Positions 11,709 to 22,983 of a DNA stretch of 60,000 nucleotides are shown piece after piece; the first letter of the stretch is position 1; each line of letters begins with the position of its first letter. The DNA is from Strigamia acuminata (taxonomy: Eukaryota; Arthropoda; Chilopoda; Geophilomorpha; Linotaeniidae), in NCBI GenBank assembly GCA_949358305.1, contig OX442318.1, positions 5,134,501 through 5,194,500 on the forward strand, read 5' to 3'. The notes under the pieces are model-generated. The model searched no databases. It was not told the DNA's origin and saw nothing but the letters and a program-made list of their open reading frames with translations. The translations under genes and the position numbers were made by a program.

Positions 11709-11746
11709 TACTTTATTTTCTCTTCTAGATAATATAAATAACAGCA
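11709..11746 (+). promoter_or_regulatory. Strong 3' splice acceptor 18 nt before the start codon of gene 2
   Basis: A pyrimidine-rich run ending TTCTCTTCTAG at 11728 lies just before ATG 11747, and the same arrangement precedes gene 3 (acceptor about 35248, ATG 35267). The first coding exon is therefore probably spliced to an upstream noncoding exon or a trans-spliced leader. Confidence 0.5.
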
Positions 11747-14700
11747 ATGTCTTATCAAAGCATACTCCGGAGAAATCGTCGTGTTTTAAGAACTTTAGTC
11801 ATTGATTTAATCAATGAAGGCAAGAATGTGGCACCGGAGTTTTATATCATCGTAGATCGTACAAGAAAGTACAAATTTAGAATTTTTTGGACAATGCTTG
11901 TCATCTTCTGTTTGCTCATCTATTCTTACCAAATGTATGATCGCATCTCATACTTCATAACAAGCCCAAAGGCTGTTGATGTGTATCAATGGAAATTGAA
12001 CCACATGGAATTCTTGCCTGTTTCTGCATGCACACAACAGAATACTTACACCATGGATTATTTTAAAAGCAATCCCAATAAAATAGACTCTTATAAGGGC
12101 TTAATGCCACTGACTACCATCTTAGAATATTCTGATGTTAACCTGTCAAAAGTGTGGAATTTACAGAATCGTATCAATATAATTAAAAAGACGACATTTG
12201 GAAAATCAAATTACAAGGTATAATTGTGTTCACACATAAAGTCTGTATACAAAAACTTGTGATAAACTATCATTGGCTATTGACCAATTCCAGCCATTCC
12301 ATTGTAGTCAGTTTTAGACATCTTATGTTAGAAGCACATGGCGACAGAGGGCTACAACCGATAAAAGTACCGACACAAACCAGGAATGACTAATGCATAC
12401 TAACCATATCGAGACTAAATAAGTGCCCAATTCCCCAACAAACTAAAAAAAACAGTTAAGGTGAGGTTTGCAGGGGGAGGGGGGGGGGAGTCAAGGGGGA
12501 CGCTGGCCCCCATTGTTAAGAAAACATCAAAGAACACGCGAAAAACCAAGAAACAGCATTAGTCACTCCTTGCTGAGGAGCCCCCTGTCCCCAACGCCTA
12601 CTTATATTATGTAAACAGAATTTATAATATTTATAACTGTTAATTCTTCTTTTTCTATTATTGAAGCCTAACAAACCTTTGGGGTTCCAACTAAAACATA
12701 GCATTACACCATGGGGTACATGCACACAAGTGAATAGTTAAGTATTACAAAACCAGGGCTTCCTAAACTGTGGATTGCAACCCAACAGCACATCTGATTA
12801 ATCCGATTCCTATCTTGTAATATTGTATTTTAAACTAGGTAATAGATCATTGCTAGAAGACGAGATTACTATGCCAATAAAACTTGATGTAGAAATACCT
12901 CATGTGTTTGCTGATTATGATGCTTTAACAGTACAGTATTACAGAAGAGATTTTCTTCTCGCTTAAAAGGCCGATAGATTTTGTTTATTATTATTGATAG
13001 ATATCGACTGATAAACCGTTTGATTTTCAAACCATCTTGTATCTGCAAGCTGGAACACAAGTAGATTTGCAGATTCAAATTACTCAAGTAAGAATAAAGT
13101 ACCGTACTGTCATTACAACATTACAGGATTGTAAAAAGTAACCTATGAACACAAGGTGAAAATACCGTATTTTACTGAGTAAGAGTCGCCCCCGAATTGT
13201 AGCTGTCCTCGAATAGTAGCCACCGCTGAGACACCAAGAATACCGTATGTTTGCAAAAGTATGGTATTGTTTCCGTATTTAACCTCACGAATGATGATAC
13301 GGTTCGTTCGTGACGTTCAGACATCGTTTGGTTACATTAAACAAATGTAACAAACAAAAAACCAAAATTGTTATTGCTGACAAAAATGGCAGTTTTGAAT
13401 AAGAGCCGCGACTCTAAATCGATAAAATACGGTATTTATAATAATACGAGTATTTAAACGTATGAATAAGAGTCTCCATTGTGAGAAGCGTTTGCCGATG
13501 TTACAGGAATAGAGGTTTTGCGATTGCACTTTTTATATGTATATCTTATAACTTATAGATTTATGAGCTAAGTTATACAAAGTTATTATAAGTTACAAGC
13601 TGTACCCGGCCACGCGTTGCTGTGGCTCATAAATAAATAAATCCCATGGAAATAAATCCCATGGAAATAAATCCCATGGAAGTAAATTTTGTGGAAATCC
13701 CGTGGAAATAAATCCCGTGGCAATCCTGTGCAAATAAATCCTGTGGAAATCCCGTGGCAATCCCGTAAAAATCTCATGGAAATTCCGTGCAAACTGGAAA
13801 TCCCGCAGAAATCCCGTGCAAATAAATCTCGTAGAAATCCTGTGCAAATACATCTCGAAGAAATACCGTGGAAATAAATAAATCCCGTGGAAATAAATCC
13901 CGCGGAAGTCCTGTGAAAATTAATCACATGGAAATCCCGTGGATTCACGTCCAACAGATGCAAGTAATTTAAAAATACTTTATTCTCGTATCGCGTCCGA
14001 CGCACGTTTCCACTCGCTGGTCGCGTTTCGATCCACTTTTCTACTAACAAATGTCCGCAAAATGTTCGTCGTACAACGTTTATACGACGTTCCACTCGTT
14101 GTACAAAAGTCTTCGCGACGTTTTTCCTCCAAAAATGGCCGCCGTCGCCTTTAAAATGTTCCTCTGGTGTTCCTCTGGTGTTGGTACCGAATATTCCACA
14201 AAAAAACCGCTCAAAAATTCAAAAATAAGCATTCTGGCAATGCTGCTGCTGCTTAACACACACCTGAGGTGGACGCCGCCATCTTGGATCCACGCCAGGT
14301 TTGAATAGGGTGCGAAGCGTGCAACAGATGGCGCTAGAATCGACGCCGCCATATTTATTTAGAAAAAGCACGTTTTTACCTCTTACAGGTGTATAAAAAC
14401 GAGGCCGGGTCGTTTAGTCGTAATTCACCTAGTCGACGCTGTTTAGTCTACGCCGTTTAGTCGACCAGGTCACTTAGTCGACGATTTTTGACGACTAAGT
14501 GACCTGGTCGACTAAACGGCGTAAACTAAACGGCGTCGACTAAGTGAAAAATAAAACAATTTTTTTTGGATGTAAAATACTCTTAAAAAACGATCGGTCC
14601 CACTGCCCAACGTGCTCCCCGAGCCGACTGTACAGCGCATCCGCCTCCAAATCCCACAGCGCCCGACACGCGAGCCCCTCGTCCACGTAACTCTCCATGC

Positions 14701-17700
14701 TCTCCATCCGCCATTCAATCGCCGTGTACGCCGCGTCCAGCACTTCTATCCCGTCCGGCAGCTTGCTCAGCAACGTCTGGTACATCTCCGTCGTCCACTC
14801 ATCCAGCCCGACCTGGTAGCGCAAGCCCCAACACCACTGCCCGCCACATACATATTCTGGTTCGTGATGCGCACCTCGTGCACCAGCGCCGCTATCTGCG
14901 GGTTCCCGCCCGGCATGTGGCTGGGCAGCGGCGGCGCGTCCGTGTGCACGCTCGGCCCGCTTCCACAATCGCCTCCGCAATCGTCCTGGCCTTCCAAACA
15001 CCGCGTCCACGCTTTGATTGCCGCTTGGAGGCCCGACGCGAGTTTCCTCTCCACCCTTTCGTCCCAGCTTGTCCATGGCCTTCTGTATCTTCTTGAGGAT
15101 GCTTATATACTGATGATAAAAGCTAGTTACATCGACTAAACGTGCGTCGACTAGGCGTAACGTCGACTAGACGTCACAAAAGAGTTGGTCGACTAGGCGA
15201 CCAGAATTAATAACGTCGACTAAACGTTTGCCGACTAAACATTTTGACGACTAAATGATCGTTTAGTCGCTGGCGTCGACTAGACGACAGTCGACTAAAC
15301 GATTGGACCCGATAAAAACCTGTCACAGGTATCACAGGTATATAAGAACATTCCCCAATTCGAACTCAACGTTGTGTCCAAATTTCAAAGCAATCGGTCA
15401 AGAACTTTCGGAGTGCATACATAACGAACAGAAAACACAGTTACATTTTTATTTATATAGATAAACTTAAGTTATAAGTTCATTCATTTTGCAATTGAAC
15501 TTTTTTGTATAATATAACTTTTACATACAAAAACTAAAAGTGACATCTGCTGTAACAATTAGTCATTAATGTGATTGCTGTTAAAGTGTTCACAAATTTT
15601 TATTTCTTTTCTTTATTTATTCATTTATGTCTTTTTATTTCTCGTTCATATTTACTTTTATAAGTTATAAGTTGGGAAAAAGTCTAATCGCAAAACCTCT
15701 ATGACAGTCAAAACCCACTTGATACCGCTACTGCCTGAGAAAATATTTCTACCAGTGCTAATCAGTAAAAGTTCATTCTGAAACACAATTTCTTTTAATT
15801 TAAGTTAATTATGTCAATTTTGTAATAGGTGTTGCGTTCCTGCGAATCCAATTGATTTTGGTTAACACTAAAATTTATATTTTGTCTAAATGAGATTTTC
15901 TAAGTGCTCGAGGTTCCGGCATTCATCTACGGGGTCTTAGCCGTGTTATTAATTTGTCTAGGGTATTATTCTCGAAAAACAAGTCAAAGTTATTATATTT
16001 CAATACAAACAAAGAATGAGTTTATTTAAGATTAATTACAATTTTCAATAGAAGATAATGTTAATAATAAAGGTTCTATCAAAGTAATATCGTCCACGTA
16101 GAAGGCTGCGTGTTCGAGACAGCGCGAGATTCCAGCGGGGGGGAAAAGCAATGCAGAAATGGCGACTCGACGCCGCGCAAACTCTGCAAAGTAGGAAAGG
16201 AAGCGTGAAGTCAGAGAACTTCACGAAATGGTCCGGCTGCTAAGCCTGACCAAACTGAAAATCTTGGGTTAAATCCTAGATCGCAACGGAATATTCCCAA
16301 CAGAGACAAGTAGTCAAACGGCAGTGATTGCCGATTGTTAAAACCTGACTGGAGATCCACTGCAATCCAGAACGTTATCGTCGGCAACAGGTCGGGGAGC
16401 GGCGGCGGTAGCTCTGCTGTCTTCGGCGGCTGGCTGGCGTCGATCTTCGACGGCTTAGGCACGTCTGTCTTTCGGCGGCGGCGGAAGCAACGGTGGTTTG
16501 GGCCGTTGCGCGTCGTCTTCGGCGTCCGGAAAGGATTCGTCTGAACGATGGTTCAGACAAATCCAGTTGAAACTTGGCAAAACTCACGGATCACGGTCAG
16601 CCCTAGCAACGGTACAAATTGGGGTTTTGCCCTAGCAACCCACCAATCCAGGGCTCAAAATGCCAGGGCAGCCGTGACAGCTTCTGGGCCAATTGCCCTA
16701 AAGCGCAACAGGTGCATGGCAAAAAACACAATTCTAATGATAACTATTACCGGTATACAATATAAAATTAATATGGAAGATTATCACAGGATTTTTACCC
16801 AAATTAGGTGGACATTTGAGGTCACAACATAAGATAAAACCAAATAAAACTAAAATGTAAACCATAATACGAGACAAAAATAAAACCAGAAATGTAAACA
16901 ATAATTTAGACAGAGGGTTTTAGTAGGTTTTAATAACATCACCAAAATTTTTTTTAAAAAAAAAACATGTGGCTTGCGAGTGGCGATCAAATGATTCTTT
17001 AAAGTTTGATTGTAATGTTAATTACACGTAAATTTAAAAACCTTAAACACTTAAAATGGGCCTTTTTAAATCTGATTACTTGTTTATTTGAATCATTTCA
17101 CTTCGTAATGGTTTAAAGAATATTTTTTCAGCTTTACACCTTAAGCAACAGAAAAGATCCATGCGTGCCATTGGAAAAGTTTCTATCATGCGGTATTCAG
17201 TGTGCCATCAGCAAATATGATAACGATCCCTGCTGGTAAGATGTTTGTGCCTATTGCTACAATATATTTCTCATTATTAATTATTAGTTTACCATATTCA
17301 CCCACGAGGCAATGTCATGATATCTGTAATAATTCTGAAGCAGTCAAGTTGGTAAAAAAACACCAAAATTTTGTGGCTGGAGCATCACCCTCTACTGACT
17401 GCAACTGCACAAAAAGCTGCGACAGCAAAATGATCGATTTTTCATTTAATACTCTCACAGCTTTAAACACTCCTCAGATACGTTACCAAATAACAAATAG
17501 ACACATAACCGTGTATCAGGAAAGATGGCTCTACGAGTCAATCAGTCTATTGTCGGACTTTGGTGGCAACCTCGGACTTTGGTTGGGATTCTCATTACTT
17601 TCTCTGACTGATTTTTTGATTAATTTGGCAAAAAGTAATAAAAAGCAACCAAACAGTATCTGTAGAATACCATTCAACGAACGCCGACAAAAGTTGAAAA

Positions 17701-20700
17701 TATTCATTCAAAAAATGGGAGAGGAAAAAGCAGTGAGCCAACCAAGATGGATTTATGCAATTTACGTCGGTTGCATTTTACTGTGTTGTTACATGCTTCA
17801 AAATCGAATACAACAATACTTGTCACGACCAATTCAGAAAACAGTCATAATCCAAGACCAAACTGAGGTTACATACCCCAATATCATTGTTTGTTCTGGG
17901 CCACACAGTGCAAAGCTCAATTTCTATAAAGAACGGTACTTCGACCACTATCTTAAGAAGAACACAACCAAGTGTGAAGTAGATGCCTATGATCTCATAC
18001 ATTTTAATAAGATAAATGTGGAAACACTTTGGAGTAAGAAATTTCAAAATAATCTAATAACTACTGAAAAATATGACCGGCACGTAAGTTACATAGTAGT
18101 TTCTAAAGTTTGTTTTTAAGTTTAAAAGTTTGCTTAAATGAATAAAAATAAGTGAAAGAAGTGGAATAAATGGCTCATTGAATGCTCCTAAGTAGGGTTG
18201 TGTGGTTATTTTTTTTGGCAAATGCGGTGCGATTTTCGTAAAAAACCGCAATGCACGCAGTATATCGCAAAACAGCAAAAACGTGGAAAAAATGACTCAT
18301 TGAATGCTCCTACTATGTTTACATGCACTGAATAATTCGAGGAGTGAATAAATCGTGAATAATCCAATTGTTGTGTTTACATGCCGAAAATAATTCGTGA
18401 TAACCTTAGGTTTTCGACCAATGGGAAGTACCGGTAGCAATGCGCGCATGCGCAATAAAAATAATTCGAGTTCACTCAAATTAAACAACCTTCTGCGAGA
18501 GATTATACACTACTCAAATAATCTTCGAATAATTCTGTTTACATGCCAGTTGAGCACACGGAATATTTCCGTGCATGTAAACAAAGTACAGCTGTGGACA
18601 AAAAATTCCCTTCAGTTTAACTGTTTTAAGTTTATCTATCATTATTTGGCCAGTGTATAGTTTAGTTTAGTTTAGTTTATTTCAAGCACTCCCAGGGAGT
18701 AGATACAATATGGTACTTGGTGACAGCAGGTATTTAATTATTACATTGATTGAACAACAGGAAATTTTTTAGGCGGCGGTGGAAGTGGCGGCAGTGGAAG
18801 CGACAATTTAAGGCGGCGCAGTCGAGTACAGTAGCACAGATGTCCATTGAGAGATTGTTCCACGTCTTGGTACAACGATAAGGGAAAGTTTTAGATCGGT
18901 AAGTGGAGACTCGGGTGTTGATCTCGAACGAGTGGCGGCATTGATCCGGGTGGCGGCGTCGGAGGAGTAGAATCCTGCGATGAAGTGGGCAGGATGTCCG
19001 GGGTCTCTAATAGCATCGGCTAGAGAGGACAGGTCATTCAGCCGCAAGTTGGAGAGGGTCAGGATTTTATGGGTGTTGCAATACGGAGTGAGGCAGGATC
19101 TGGTTGGAATTTTGTAGGAGACGCGAAGAATATGGTAGTAAGCCGACTTGAGGGAGATCAGGAAACGGCAGGGAGTTGAGTTCCAGATGGGAGAGGCAAA
19201 GGAGATAGTGGGGTGGACCTTGGACTTAATGTAAGATGTCAATTCGCGCTTGGACAGAACCTTGCAAATGCGAGTGACAATGAATACGATCCTGGATAGG
19301 AATTTGGTTAGGTTCAGAAAATGTATAGCAAAGGTAAGGTGAGGGTCAAGGGCCAGGCCCAGGACCGTGACGGAGTGGGAAAGGTAGGGAGCGTTAGTAT
19401 GATAGCGACTAAAGGAAATGGTGCTCGTCTTACCAGGGTTTAGGGACATGTCATGACGGGCGTACCAATCTGAGAGGAGGAACAGGTCAACAGAGAACAG
19501 GTCAACAGAGAACAGGTCAACAGAGAACAGGTCAACAGAGAACAGGTCTTGGGGAACGGGCAAGGCAGTCGACTGTGTAAGGAAGTTGTCATCTACGAAT
19601 GAGCGGATGAGAAAAACGAGGGGAAGATCAAGGATTGGGCAGGAGAAAGAACGGTAACACAGCGGGCCGATCACCGAGCCACGGATAACCCCACGGGAGG
19701 TGGGGTAGTCAGAGGCCGAGGGGTCAGAGGTAACATGAAAAGAGCAGTCAGTGAAGTACGAGGAGACAAGTCAAAGGGATTTAGGGCCGAACGATCTGTC
19801 AGCAAAGAAGTCGGGGGGGGAAGGAGTCAAAGGCTTTTGAGACGTCTGTCATCGCAAGGTGATGATAACAATCGCTGTCACAGCTATCAACGATGTCCAG
19901 GTACAGGGAGAGGATGAGGCGTAAGGCATTTGAGCCGGGACGGGATTCGAACTGGTTTGGGGGAGAGGACTGGGCGAGGGAAAGACGAATCTGCATGAGG
20001 ATACAGTGGTCAGCAAGCTTACTCAGCGGAGGCAGGGAGGAGATGGGACGGAGGTTGGAGACAGTCGAAACGTCCCCACCCTTGCGGTCAAGATTGATGT
20101 CATTGAATCTCAATGAATTTTTACGCCACCTCGTAGATAAACTTAAAACAGCTAAACTGAAGGGAAGTTTTTTTTGTCCATGACTGTACATGTAAAATAT
20201 TAATCTTTATAACGTGCAGAAATAAATAGACTAACTTAAGCAATAATGATGGAAAAAAGATGCAGAGAAAACGTGCACCTACTGTCTAAATAAAAAAGCT
20301 TTGATAAAACTACCTTTTTAAAACTTGATTTCATTTACTTTAACCAGATCCCTTTTAAATTTCTCAATCCCAATAAATCTATGTTGAACTACACGGATGG
20401 TGTTTGCACAAAACATTCATTTCGTAAGTACGGAATATTCGTTAAAAATCCCTCAGGTTTAATTTGCTAACTTTTTTTCTCTTCATAATCTTTCGAAGAA
20501 CCTGATAAATTTAGAGCTATTACAGGACTTGTTATTGGGGTAATGGAAGTGGATAATATTTGCAAACCAAAAGAATCAAATGTAATTATGGTTGAATAGT
20601 TTAAATTGGAAAGTTGGTTTTGAAGTTCATGTTGATTTCGTATAACTTATTATTGTTTCAGCTTTACTTTAGTGAACCTGGAGATCCTAATTTCCCTCAT

Positions 20701-22678
20701 TCACTCAGTGTTCATCTTCCATCTCTGCAGACGCTCCTATTGCTAATGAGACAAATAAAGGTAAAAAAAATTTTGGGTAACCTTACTAATCCACTCACGA
20801 GACCAACCGTTATTCCTCAAAAAAATTTCTTTTTCTATAACTAAATAACAATTATTTGACAGTTATTATAAAGTAATGTATTTATCACATGTACTGTTTT
20901 GCTTCCTTTATGCACTAAAGATAACTATACAAGACTTTCAGTCAAAATATTCAGAGGCTGAATTTTCAGGTTGTCACACCGCCAACGAAATAATTCTGCC
21001 CGTATGTTTGGCTGTCTTTCTGTGCACGGAAATTGTGTGGTAAACACAAACCGTGCACGTGTTGCAATTACAAATGGCAACCACTTTAAAAAAATTCTGC
21101 TTTGATTGTGCAAAATAAATAGATTACAGTATTTTTTAATTAATAATTTTAAGTTTAATTCCTAAGAAGGGCTAACAAGGGGGGCGTAGCCCCCCTTGAT
21201 CCCCCGCGAACCTAACCTTACTGGGTTTTAAATGCAAAACCATTTTTTTTAGCCGGCTTGATCGTCTCGCGAGCATAGCGATCAGTATGGGAAAATTACC
21301 ATATTGTTGCTAAAACGTGATCGCTAAAACGAGATTTCTTTTATTAAAAATCGCTAAAACGAGCATCGCTAATGCTGGGCGCAGACATACCGCGATTTCG
21401 TGTCGCGTCGCGATTTCGCTAGCGAAATCGCGCTGTGAATCGCACGCAGTGCTACACACATGTAGCTATTTCAGCGAATTCAAACATATGACGTCATTCC
21501 ACAGCATTCACACAGCAACCAAAAATGTTGATGAAATGACGTCATTTCAATCAGCTCACGGGATTGGCTGCGACATAAATCGCGGGCGAAATAGTACTTG
21601 GGACAAGTACTATTTCGCAAAGTAGATTTCCAACCGGCGCGAAGGAAATGACGTCATCTGGGCATGCGCAATGGCAACGCAATTGCGACGCGACGCGAAA
21701 TCGCGGTATGTCTGCGCCCAGCATAAAATGACTATAACCGGTTTTCACGACGTCTGGACCCGCCATTACACGTTGCAAACGCGCGCGCAACTTGAAGCTT
21801 AGCTATGCCCCATGACGTCAGCACAAAAACTGATGACGTTTTGGCTTTCCTGACGTCTAACGCCTGGCAGAATCTCTCTATTGTGATTGCGTAGCACCTG
21901 GAAACATGAAGCACATGCGCACAATGAAAAAAACCAAAAATAATCAATAATGACAAGCAGTGGGTTGTAACTAGCCAGGCCAAACTGCTCTGCCACTTCA
22001 AAATGCTTAGTCTGTGCTTTCAAATGCAGTGTTGCAGTCGAAGCATTATTGAAGAGAGACATTTGTTTACTTAGTTTATTACATACATTGTACTTTATTA
22101 CAATATTTCAGGTAGAATATGTCAACACTTTTGAAAACCCATGTACAACAAATACAACTGAACATTATCTTTGCAAAGAAAACTGTTTGGCAAACAAAAC
22201 GAAAAAACACCAACTGTGCAGGTCAGAATAGAAACATTAAATACCGTGCTGAGATTACTTTTATTTCGTCTTCAGCATGCCATTTGCCATTAAGGAGAAC
22301 ACCAGCATGTGCAATTCGTCATCAACAGCAAAAGATGTGCGCAGATTGTATTACAAAACTTACTACTCGACCAATGTTGAAAAAGAATGCGGTTGTGCTA
22401 GACCATGTCAACTAATGACTTACAAACTCATCCCAAACATTCTCCCTACAATTATTTCCGACCTATCAATTTTAGTCAGCAACGTCATCACAAATAAGGT
22501 GCAGTTCATGCAGGAAACCTTTCTGTATTCATTCGAGGCTTTAATCTCCGATGTGGGAAACACGTTGAGCCTTACTCTTGGAGTGTCAATGCTCATTCTA
22601 ATGCACATTACGTTTAATCGCATACCTTATATCTTCCAATTGTTCGCGGGTCTCTATTTGCCCGCAGACCTCGATTAA
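11747..22678 (+). CDS. Two-module DEG/ENaC (ASC) channel, gene 2
   Basis: Predicted membrane cation channel of 768 aa with two fused modules. Exons: 11747-12217, 12667-12736, 12839-12888, 13001-13087, 17132-17235, 17288-18083, 20348-20423, 20499-20539, 20662-20760, 22112-22221, 22276-22678; all phases join and total 2307 nt. Module 1: TM1 about residues 45-62, FLPVSAC after it, GTCTQVN matching the family's GNCYTFN, paired cysteines in exons 5-6, CNCTKSC, TM2 about 348-375 with GFS at 361-363 where ENaC/ASIC have the GAS filter. Linker about 376-412. Module 2: TM1 about 415-431, YPNIIVC, cysteines in exons 10-11, CGCARPC, TM2 with GVS at 737-739. The N-terminal HG gating motif of classic members is not seen in either module. 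A transposon in the last exon replaced the normal LPFIEEKYKQ-type tail with about 17 foreign residues just after TM2. Start chosen because the same ATG and context occur in gene 3. Confidence 0.88.
13165..13432. mobile_element. Small TIR element in intron 4 of gene 2
   Basis: Inverted ends CCGTATTTTA, flanked by TA on both sides. A fragment beginning TACCGTACTGTC also lies at 13104. No coding capacity. Confidence 0.6.
13633..13930. repeat. Minisatellite based on AAATCCCGTGGAAATAA
   Basis: About 16-19 degenerate units of 13-17 bp. The apparent ORFs on both strands (for example 14095-13586) arise from the repeat and are not genes. Just upstream is TACCCGGCCACGCGTTGCTG, a phrase I associate with dispersed retroelement tails in invertebrates; this is inference only. 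Confidence 0.85.
14405..14545. repeat. Left array of GTCGACTAAACG-type units
   Basis: Degenerate 10-14 bp units in both orientations (GTCGACTAAACGGCG, CGTTTAGTCGACCAG), making a local hairpin around 14480. A matching array is at 15125-15308; the dynein fragment lies between. Confidence 0.8.
14585..15112 (-). pseudogene. Captured dynein heavy chain fragment (tail region)
   Basis: On the minus strand the pieces run in dynein heavy chain order: KKIQKAMDKLG, then ERKLASGLQAAIKAW, MPGGNPQIAALVHEVRITNQ, RYQVGLDEW, LLSKLPDGIEVLDAAYTAIE, YVDEGLACRALWDLEADALY and RLGEHVGQW. These match the N-terminal tail of dynein heavy chains as I know the family. At least two frameshifts, and a deletion after ITNQNMYV, make it non-functional. 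It is strikingly GC-rich, unlike every other coding sequence here. Flanked by matching short-repeat arrays inside intron 4 of gene 2, it is best explained as a gene fragment carried by a mobile element. Confidence 0.7.
15125..15308. repeat. Right array of GTCGACTAAACG-type units
   Basis: Units such as CGTCGACTAGACG, GTCGACTAAACG and TCGACTAGGCG, in the same style as the left array. Together they bracket the dynein fragment like termini of one element of about 0.9 kb. Confidence 0.8.
15309..17131. other. Remainder of intron 4 of gene 2, dispersed-repeat DNA
   Basis: At 15340-15460 there is a retroelement-tail-like stretch (TTTCAAAGCAATCGGTCAAG, then a Tn tract). From about 15830 to 16900 lies a block with a GC-rich middle (16100-16720) that resembles the suspected LTR at 10442-11397 in layout but not in sequence. 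I see no gene; the ORFs here are short and overlap on both strands. Confidence 0.4.
18316..18583. mobile_element. MITE with TGTTTACATGCA ends
   Basis: Inverted ends TGTTTACATGCACTGAATA and TCCGTGCATGTAAACA. A related copy with its own nested insertion is in the homologous intron of gene 3 (about 38737-39466). Confidence 0.7.
18655..20191 (-). mobile_element. Non-LTR retrotransposon (LINE) reverse transcriptase remnant
   Basis: Read on the minus strand: LRPISSLPPLSKLAD, QFESRPG, and MTDVSKAFDS (palm motif A) in 20191-19799; then VIGPL, the catalytic-site variant FVDD (usual F/YADD), SLNPGKTSTISFS and a thumb-like region in 19674-18808. A gap and frame change separate the two parts, so it is dead. 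The 3' end (near 18655) carries a TAGTT pentanucleotide tail. It lies antisense in intron 6 of gene 2. Clade (CR1- or Jockey-like) is a guess. Confidence 0.8.
19478..19549. repeat. 18-bp in-frame tandem repeat inside the LINE
   Basis: Units of GAACAGGTCAACAGA plus 3 bp, about 4-5 copies, encoding repeated DLFSV on the minus strand next to the FVDD motif. Because the unit length is a multiple of three the frame was kept. Confidence 0.85.
20825..21120. repeat. Conserved intron 9 block shared by genes 2 and 3
   Basis: Matches 40575-40870 closely, including a 40-codon open stretch (QDFQSKYSEAEFSGCH). Gene 1 lacks it and splicing phases do not need it, so I treat it as intronic sequence rather than an exon. 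Confidence 0.5.
21165..21745. mobile_element. Repeat carrying a nested Harbinger-type MITE
   Basis: Starts with AATTCCTAAGAAGGG and contains CGCTAAAACGAG motifs. A second copy at about 26468-26625 lacks the nested insert and gives the empty site. Confidence 0.6.
21373..21723. mobile_element. 351-bp MITE with TAA target duplication (PIF/Harbinger-like)
   Basis: Inverted ends TGCTGGGCGCAGACATACCG and the exact reverse complement. TAA at 21370-21372 is repeated at 21724-21726, and the related repeat at about 26605 shows the single site. A 3-bp TWA duplication is characteristic of PIF/Harbinger elements. Confidence 0.8.
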
Positions 22679-22983
22679 CGCGCAGGAAAAAATCTTTGGT
22701 GTAAATAGCGCGCGGACCTCGAACAACGCGCGAGTTCAAAACGTTTTGCATACGTTTCGGCAGAAATTACAGAAACGTATGGAAAACGTTTCATTTGTCA
22801 AATTTTTTTGCTGTTTTTTGTTCAAATACGTTCAAAAAACACAGCATCGGCCAATTGACCAATGCCGGGTTTTTTGAACGTATAAATAACCCGCGGCCTC
22901 TAATACCGCGCAAGCCTCCAATTGCGCGCGGGATAAAAAAAAATTTGGCAAATAGCGCACGGGGCGCTATTGGAAGATATACG
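22626..22983. mobile_element. 358-bp element inserted in the last coding exon of gene 2
   Basis: Inverted ends related to CTTATATCTTCCAATTG, with ATAC at 22622-22625 repeated at 22984-22987. The interrupted sequence continues as in genes 1 and 3 (CTTCCCTTTATTGAA). It supplies the new stop codon at 22676-22678. The interior has GCGCGC-rich inverted patches. Confidence 0.8.

Noticed and set aside
12869-13087. 72-aa minus-strand ORF conserved at 36108-36320
   Set aside because: Conservation comes from the plus-strand channel exons 3 and 4 and the whole duplicated unit. The antisense frame has no motif.
13586-14095. 169-aa ORF with FHGI/FICTG repeats
   Set aside because: Produced by the AAATCCCGTGG minisatellite read in frame. 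No independent protein evidence.
14612-15139. 175-aa plus-strand ORF in the GC-rich block
   Set aside because: GC-rich DNA lacks stops on all strands. The minus strand carries the recognisable dynein heavy chain words, so the plus-strand ORF is a shadow.
20825-21120. Extra exon (QDFQSKYSEAEF) in intron 9
   Set aside because: Absent from gene 1, not required by splice phase, and its ends lack convincing acceptor and donor pairs in both copies.
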